Shown here: piece by piece, positions 4,238 to 7,167 of the stretch
Layout: each line of letters opens with the position of its first letter
Position numbering within the stretch: the stretch's first letter is position 1
Assembly: GCA_023489425.1 (NCBI GenBank)
Contig: JAMDCG010000062.1
Coordinates: 1-7,167, forward strand
DNA length: 7,167 bases
Direction of reading: 5' to 3'
Origin: Thermoplasmatota archaeon
GTDB lineage: Archaea > Thermoplasmatota > Thermoplasmata > Thermoplasmatales > Thermoplasmataceae
Made by a program: the position numbers and the translations under genes
The notes under the pieces: generated by a model
Database searches by the model: none
Seen by the model: the letters and a program-made list of their open reading frames with translations, nothing else
What the model was told of the DNA's origin: nothing

Positions 4238-5050
4238 TCAATCCAGTTTTTCAGGAATTTTTTCATAATTGAATTTCTCGAAAATGCTGATTTCCTCAAG
4301 ATTAAGGGACTTCATATTCTCTATCTCATTTGAGTCTGGCCTGAACGGAACCACCAGGCAATATGGTGATTCTACCTTTCTATTGCCCATTTCATCTAAA
4401 GTGGAAGTAAAAATATGTTCATCGTTCCAGCCCACTCTCTGAAGAATCAGTACCGGGATAGATTGAAGTTCACGATAACCTGTTTTTTCTATCATCACTT
4501 TGACAATATGATGAACTCTCACAATATCTAAATTCTTTCCATTTTTCAAATCAATCAATATAATTGTGTGAAGCCTATTCCTGAGATTTCTGACTATATT
4601 TTGTAGCGGGCTGACGGGGATAAAATTTTCATATATTTCTGGTAATGAAACAGTTATTCCTGTACGGTAGGATGATAGTCCTGTTCTACCTGCAACTGCA
4701 CCAGTAATGGATGCATTTTCAAATATCCTCCATTTGATATTATTAATCTTGCAGTAACTAATTATAGAGAAATGAGTTGTTGAAGTCATAGGATCGCCAG
4801 ATACTATGAGTGAAACAGTTCCACTTCCTTCTTTTATAAATGAAAAGCTTTCAACATCCTCTCTCTTAAGCAAAATTATGGGTTTTGAAATGCTCTTCTC
4901 CAGATCTTCCCTGAAACTCTCTGGAAATATTGAGGTATAATCATCAATGAAAATATGGTCTGATCTACCAAGAATATCCATCTCTATAATGGTCAGGCTA
5001 CCGATCCCGCGAAGACCGGAACCGATTATGTTTAAGTTTTCAGTGCTCAA
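4238..5050 (-). CDS. dphB: Diphthine synthase (EF-2 diphthamide pathway methyltransferase)
   Basis: Cytoplasmic S-adenosylmethionine-dependent methyltransferase that methylates the modified histidine of archaeal elongation factor 2, making diphthine in diphthamide synthesis. It has the tetrapyrrole-methylase fold. Visible motifs: an N-terminal [13 protein letters not shown] strand and loop (8-20), IFIDDYTS at 33-40, the binding loop [13 protein letters not shown] at 83-95, [21 protein letters not shown] at 111-131, and an LQRVGWND segment at 203-210. The 270-residue length is normal for the family. The start is TTG at 5050: a TGA lies six codons upstream in this frame and the next Met (24) is inside the fold. 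AGGAAG just before it could be the ribosome binding site. The start overlaps the enolase stop by 11 bases, so translation is probably coupled. Archaea and eukaryotes, but not bacteria, carry this enzyme. Confidence 0.93.
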   Translation of the reverse strand: MSTENLNIIGSGLRGIGSLTIIEMDILGRSDHIFIDDYTSIFPESFREDLEKSISKPIILLKREDVESFSFIKEGSGTVSLIVSGDPMTSTTHFSIISYCKINNIKWRIFENASITGAVAGRTGLSSYRTGITVSLPEIYENFIPVSPLQNIVRNLRNRLHTIILIDLKNGKNLDIVRVHHIVKVMIEKTGYRELQSIPVLILQRVGWNDEHIFTSTLDEMGNRKVESPYCLVVPFRPDSNEIENMKSLNLEEISIFEKFNYEKIPEKLD

Positions 5051-6263
5051 TCTCTTCCTGAAGTCTCACAAGCTCATTTAATTTTGCCAGTCTTTCCCCT
5101 CCTATGGTTCCACTTTTTATGAATGTCGATGAGAATGCAAGGGATAGATGTGCAATGAAATCATCAGTGGTTTCCCCACTCCTGTGGGAGATCACATTTT
5201 CCATTGATGCTGAAGTTGCAGTTTTGACTGCGTCCCATGTATCTGTGAGTGTTCCTATTTGATTAACCTTGATAAGCACACCGTTTGTAGCCTTTGTTTC
5301 TATACCTTTCCTTATCCTGCTTGCATTGGTTGTGTATAGATCGTCTCCTACTATGAGAGCATTCTTCCCAACTGCCTTTGTAATTTCCGCATGTCCTTCG
5401 AAATCAGCCTCATCCATTGGATCTTCCATATAATAAAATCCATAATTTTTGTGAGCATCAATAATGTACTGTATCTGTTCCCCCTGATCCCTCTTCTTTT
5501 CCTTGTATACATATTTTCCTTTTTCATAAAAACTTGAAGCAGCGGCATCAAATCCAAGATAAACCTTTACCTTTTTCTCTTTGGCTATCTCGTTGGCTGA
5601 ATCTTTAAGCAACTGCATTGCCTGTTCATCACTTATTGATAAAACCCATGCCCTTTCATCTCCTACGCCAATACTTACATTCTTCATAATGTCCTTTGCT
5701 TTCTGGCCAATTCTCTTGTGGACAAGGGCATTAACCTCTATGGCCTCTAGAAATGAGGAGGAGTCATTGGAAACTAAAAACTCCTGAAATGTCGTCCCGT
5801 TAATTGCATGTTTTCCACCACCAATTACATTTCCAATTGGTTTTGGCGCTTTCATCCTGAAATTACCACCGGCATATCTGTACATAGGAATCCCAAGTTC
5901 TTTAGAAACTGCCTTTGCCAGGGCAATGGATAGTGCCGTGGAAACATTACCTCCCATTGATGAGAAGTTTTCAGTGCCATCGATATTTTTCAAAAGATTA
6001 TCAAACCCAGTTTGATTAAATCCATTGAATCCCTTCAGCGACTCCCTCACATTTCTTTCAAAGAAATTGAGGCTTTCTTCTGCCCTTCCATCCCTGAACG
6101 GAATTACCTCTGTGGCTCCCGTACTCGCCCCTGCAGGTGCAGAACATATTCCTTCTGCACCCGAATTTAAAATTACCGTAGCTTCAACTGTTTTATTTCC
6201 TCTGGAATCGAGAATTATTCTAAGCGAAGTCCCTTTAATATCGAACCTTTCATCCATAAACAT
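5040..6263 (-). CDS. eno: Enolase (phosphopyruvate hydratase)
   Basis: Cytoplasmic, magnesium-dependent enzyme that interconverts 2-phosphoglycerate and phosphoenolpyruvate; it serves both glycolysis and the nonphosphorylative Entner-Doudoroff route common in Thermoplasmata. Recognisable elements: ILDSRGN at 17-23, the mobile loop [11 protein letters not shown] at 42-52, His152 in GGKHA, Glu161 in QEF, Glu203 in GDERAW, metal ligands Asp239 (GFDAAAS), Glu280 (MEDP) and Asp307 (VGDD), Lys332 in the signature [14 protein letters not shown], His360-Arg361-Ser362 (SHRSGET) and Lys383 (IKSGT). All expected catalytic and metal residues are present, but neighbouring consensus residues differ (see findings). 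A TATA-like TATTATAA (6280-6287) overlapping the preceding stop codon suggests a leaderless start at the second ATG (6257, MDERF) instead of 6263, giving 405 residues. Confidence 0.96.
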   Translation of the reverse strand: MFMDERFDIKGTSLRIILDSRGNKTVEATVILNSGAEGICSAPAGASTGATEVIPFRDGRAEESLNFFERNVRESLKGFNGFNQTGFDNLLKNIDGTENFSSMGGNVSTALSIALAKAVSKELGIPMYRYAGGNFRMKAPKPIGNVIGGGKHAINGTTFQEFLVSNDSSSFLEAIEVNALVHKRIGQKAKDIMKNVSIGVGDERAWVLSISDEQAMQLLKDSANEIAKEKKVKVYLGFDAAASSFYEKGKYVYKEKKRDQGEQIQYIIDAHKNYGFYYMEDPMDEADFEGHAEITKAVGKNALIVGDDLYTTNASRIRKGIETKATNGVLIKVNQIGTLTDTWDAVKTATSASMENVISHRSGETTDDFIAHLSLAFSSTFIKSGTIGGERLAKLNELVRLQEEIEH

Positions 6264-6279
6264 GAGAGAAAGACAGTGC

Positions 6280-6287
6280 TATTATAA
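6280..6287 (-). promoter_or_regulatory. Internal TATA-like box before enolase
   Basis: Minus-strand TTATAATA overlapping the stop codon of the carbonic anhydrase-like gene, about 26 bases before the ATG at 6257. It could give enolase and dphB their own leaderless transcript in addition to readthrough from upstream, and it argues for ATG 6257 over ATG 6263. Confidence 0.35.
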
Positions 6288-6806
6288 TTTTTCCTTAAGT
6301 CCGTCCTTATACCTCTTGCAGAAAGAAGTATAATTGTATTTGTAGTCAGCCCAAAGTGCTTTGTAATCTTCTGAAACATCCTTTATTACCTTAGCTGGAA
6401 CACCTCCTGCTATTTTCTCTGGTTCAATTGTCTGTCTCGTCTTAACGAGTGCGTGTTCGGCTATAACCGCCCACTTTCCAACCTTTGCAAAATCAGTTAC
6501 AGTAGAATGCATTCCTATTACGGCATAGTCCTCTATGGTCGCAGTATGGATAACACACGAGTGACCCAGTGTTACATGTTCTCCGATGGTAGTCACCTCT
6601 CCTGGTCTGGCATGAATCACCACATTATCTTCCACTGCCGTTCCATTTCCTATAATGATCTTTCCATAATCTCCCCTTATCACCGCACCAGGACCAACCC
6701 ATACTTCTCCCTTAATTGTAACATCACCAATCACCGTAGCGTTTGGGGAAATATATGATTCCGACGAGATATTTGGTATTCTTCCCTCAAAAGTGTAAAC
6801 TGTCAT
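6282..6806 (-). CDS. Gamma-class carbonic anhydrase-like hexapeptide-repeat protein
   Basis: A 174-residue left-handed beta-helix protein of the gamma carbonic anhydrase/YrdA/PaaY group, expected to form a cytoplasmic trimer with a metal bound between subunits. The hexapeptide pattern runs from about residue 17 to 125 (YISPNATVIGDVTIKGEVWVGPGAVIRGD and onward), followed by a C-terminal helix (SEDYKALWADYKYNYTSFCKRYKDGL). The likely metal-binding histidines are His65 (VVIHARPG), His82 (VTLGHS) and His87 (VIHTATI), and RGD at 44-46 gives the conserved Arg and Asp. The acidic proton-shuttle loop of the Methanosarcina Cam enzyme is absent, so it resembles the CamH/YrdA branch, whose activity varies. 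The ATG lies 20 bases inside the end of the kinase gene and the stop is 18 bases from enolase, so an operon is likely. It could instead be an acyltransferase-like relative. Confidence 0.88.
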   Translation of the reverse strand: MTVYTFEGRIPNISSESYISPNATVIGDVTIKGEVWVGPGAVIRGDYGKIIIGNGTAVEDNVVIHARPGEVTTIGEHVTLGHSCVIHTATIEDYAVIGMHSTVTDFAKVGKWAVIAEHALVKTRQTIEPEKIAGGVPAKVIKDVSEDYKALWADYKYNYTSFCKRYKDGLKEKL

Positions 6807-7167
6807 CTAACGCAATTTCTTCTGCACTTAATTTTTTTGCTATGCTTAATATCCCCTCACCAACAAGATCGGCATTTTCAATTCCATTCTTCACTATTTC
6901 ATATGATGTTGCATTTCCGCATTTTACAGCATCAACGATACTTAGTCCGTTCTTCAATCCATAATAGAAACCTGCTCTGAAAGAATCTCCAGCCCCAAGA
7001 GTATTGCCCCCTTCCACAACCTCATCAAAGGGATATACATGCGTATTCCTGTCACCGTAGACATAAGCACCTTTTGATCCTGCAGTCATTATGACTGTGT
7101 GCTTTTTGCCAGTATAATCCTTTAGATCAAATTCTGATGTTTTAAACATAAATTTTATTTCTTCCTC
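6787..7167 (-). CDS. PfkB-family carbohydrate/nucleoside kinase, C-terminal part (gene continues beyond the window)
   Basis: Only the last 126 residues are present; the frame is open to the window edge, with Glu-Glu-Glu-Ile-Lys-Phe preceding the first visible Met (7149), so that Met is internal. Family features: the strand and turn TVIMTAGSKGAYVYGD, then the PfkB signature 2 region GGNTLGAGDSFRAGFYYGL, where GAGD holds the catalytic Asp (Asp55 counting from the Met at 7149) and the anion hole. The helix that follows (SIVDAVKCGNATSYEIVKNG) is typical. The usual Asp opening the DTxGAGD motif is Asn here. The substrate is normally read from the missing N-terminal half; ribokinase, 2-keto-3-deoxygluconate kinase and nucleoside kinase are all possible, and the DSFRAGF variant slightly favours an archaeal nucleoside or ribokinase type. 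It overlaps the carbonic anhydrase-like gene by 20 bases and so is the upstream member of that operon. Confidence 0.9.
   Translation of the reverse strand, partial: EEEIKFMFKTSEFDLKDYTGKKHTVIMTAGSKGAYVYGDRNTHVYPFDEVVEGGNTLGAGDSFRAGFYYGLKNGLSIVDAVKCGNATSYEIVKNGIENADLVGEGILSIAKKLSAEEIALDDSLHF

Noticed and set aside
4203..4242. Repeated ATTCAATC at two places about 27 bases apart near the dphB stop
   Set aside because: Eight bases in AT-rich sequence recur easily by chance; there are only two copies, no regular spacer and nothing like a CRISPR array.
5351..5557. Minus-strand 68-codon frame inside enolase
   Set aside because: It is a shifted reading of the enolase metal-site region; enolase itself continues intact through it, so there is no frameshift or nested gene to explain.
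6025..6964. Plus-strand open frames opposite enolase, the hexapeptide protein and the kinase
   Set aside because: The minus-strand genes there have unmistakable family motifs over their whole length; the plus-strand frames are shadows of the same codons.

Overview
The window reads as an AT-rich archaeal chromosome segment, most likely from the Thermoplasmata (Thermoplasma/Ferroplasma/Cuniculiplasma-like acidophiles). The evidence is a diphthine synthase (found only in archaea and eukaryotes), a CobY-type cobinamide-phosphate guanylyltransferase (the archaeal enzyme), and AT-rich TATA-like boxes about 25 bases before several start codons, as expected for leaderless archaeal transcripts. The lineage below Archaea is inferred from overall feel and is not proven. 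No rRNA, tRNA, CRISPR array, insertion sequence or prophage gene was seen.

Layout: almost everything is on the minus strand, so transcription runs from high to low coordinates. Block 1 (7167 to 4238) holds the C-terminal part of a PfkB-family sugar or nucleoside kinase, a gamma-class carbonic anhydrase-like hexapeptide protein, enolase and diphthine synthase, all overlapping or nearly so. A 175-base gap follows with a T-rich terminator candidate and one or two promoters. Block 2 (4062 to 2627) holds a YbhB/PEBP-family protein, a CobY-like nucleotidyltransferase and a four-helix membrane protein, overlapping or one base apart. Block 3 (about 2577 to 880) holds two tandem, clearly duplicated NfeD-like proteins (each one membrane helix plus an OB-fold), a 69-residue protein of unknown family and an aldose 1-epimerase-like protein. 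A plus-strand five-helix membrane protein (327-872) meets the epimerase tail to tail with only 7 bases between the stop codons. It diverges from a 63-residue two-helix membrane protein on the minus strand (36-227).

Functionally, kinase, enolase and epimerase point to central sugar metabolism, and dphB to modification of elongation factor 2. The cobY-like gene points to cobamide nucleotide-loop assembly or salvage. The NfeD pair and the three small membrane proteins are of unknown role. These look like ordinary core genes packed into short operons, not one dedicated pathway or a defence island.

I did not find a convincing new multi-gene system. The observation most worth a second look is the first NfeD-like gene: its homology to the neighbouring copy extends ten codons upstream of its first ATG into a stretch with no standard start codon, where ACG sits at the aligned initiator position and a well-placed leaderless ATG lies in the wrong frame. 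Next are departures from consensus around the active-site motifs of the enolase, and a 69-residue unknown gene with a strong ribosome binding site wedged between nfeD-like and epimerase genes.
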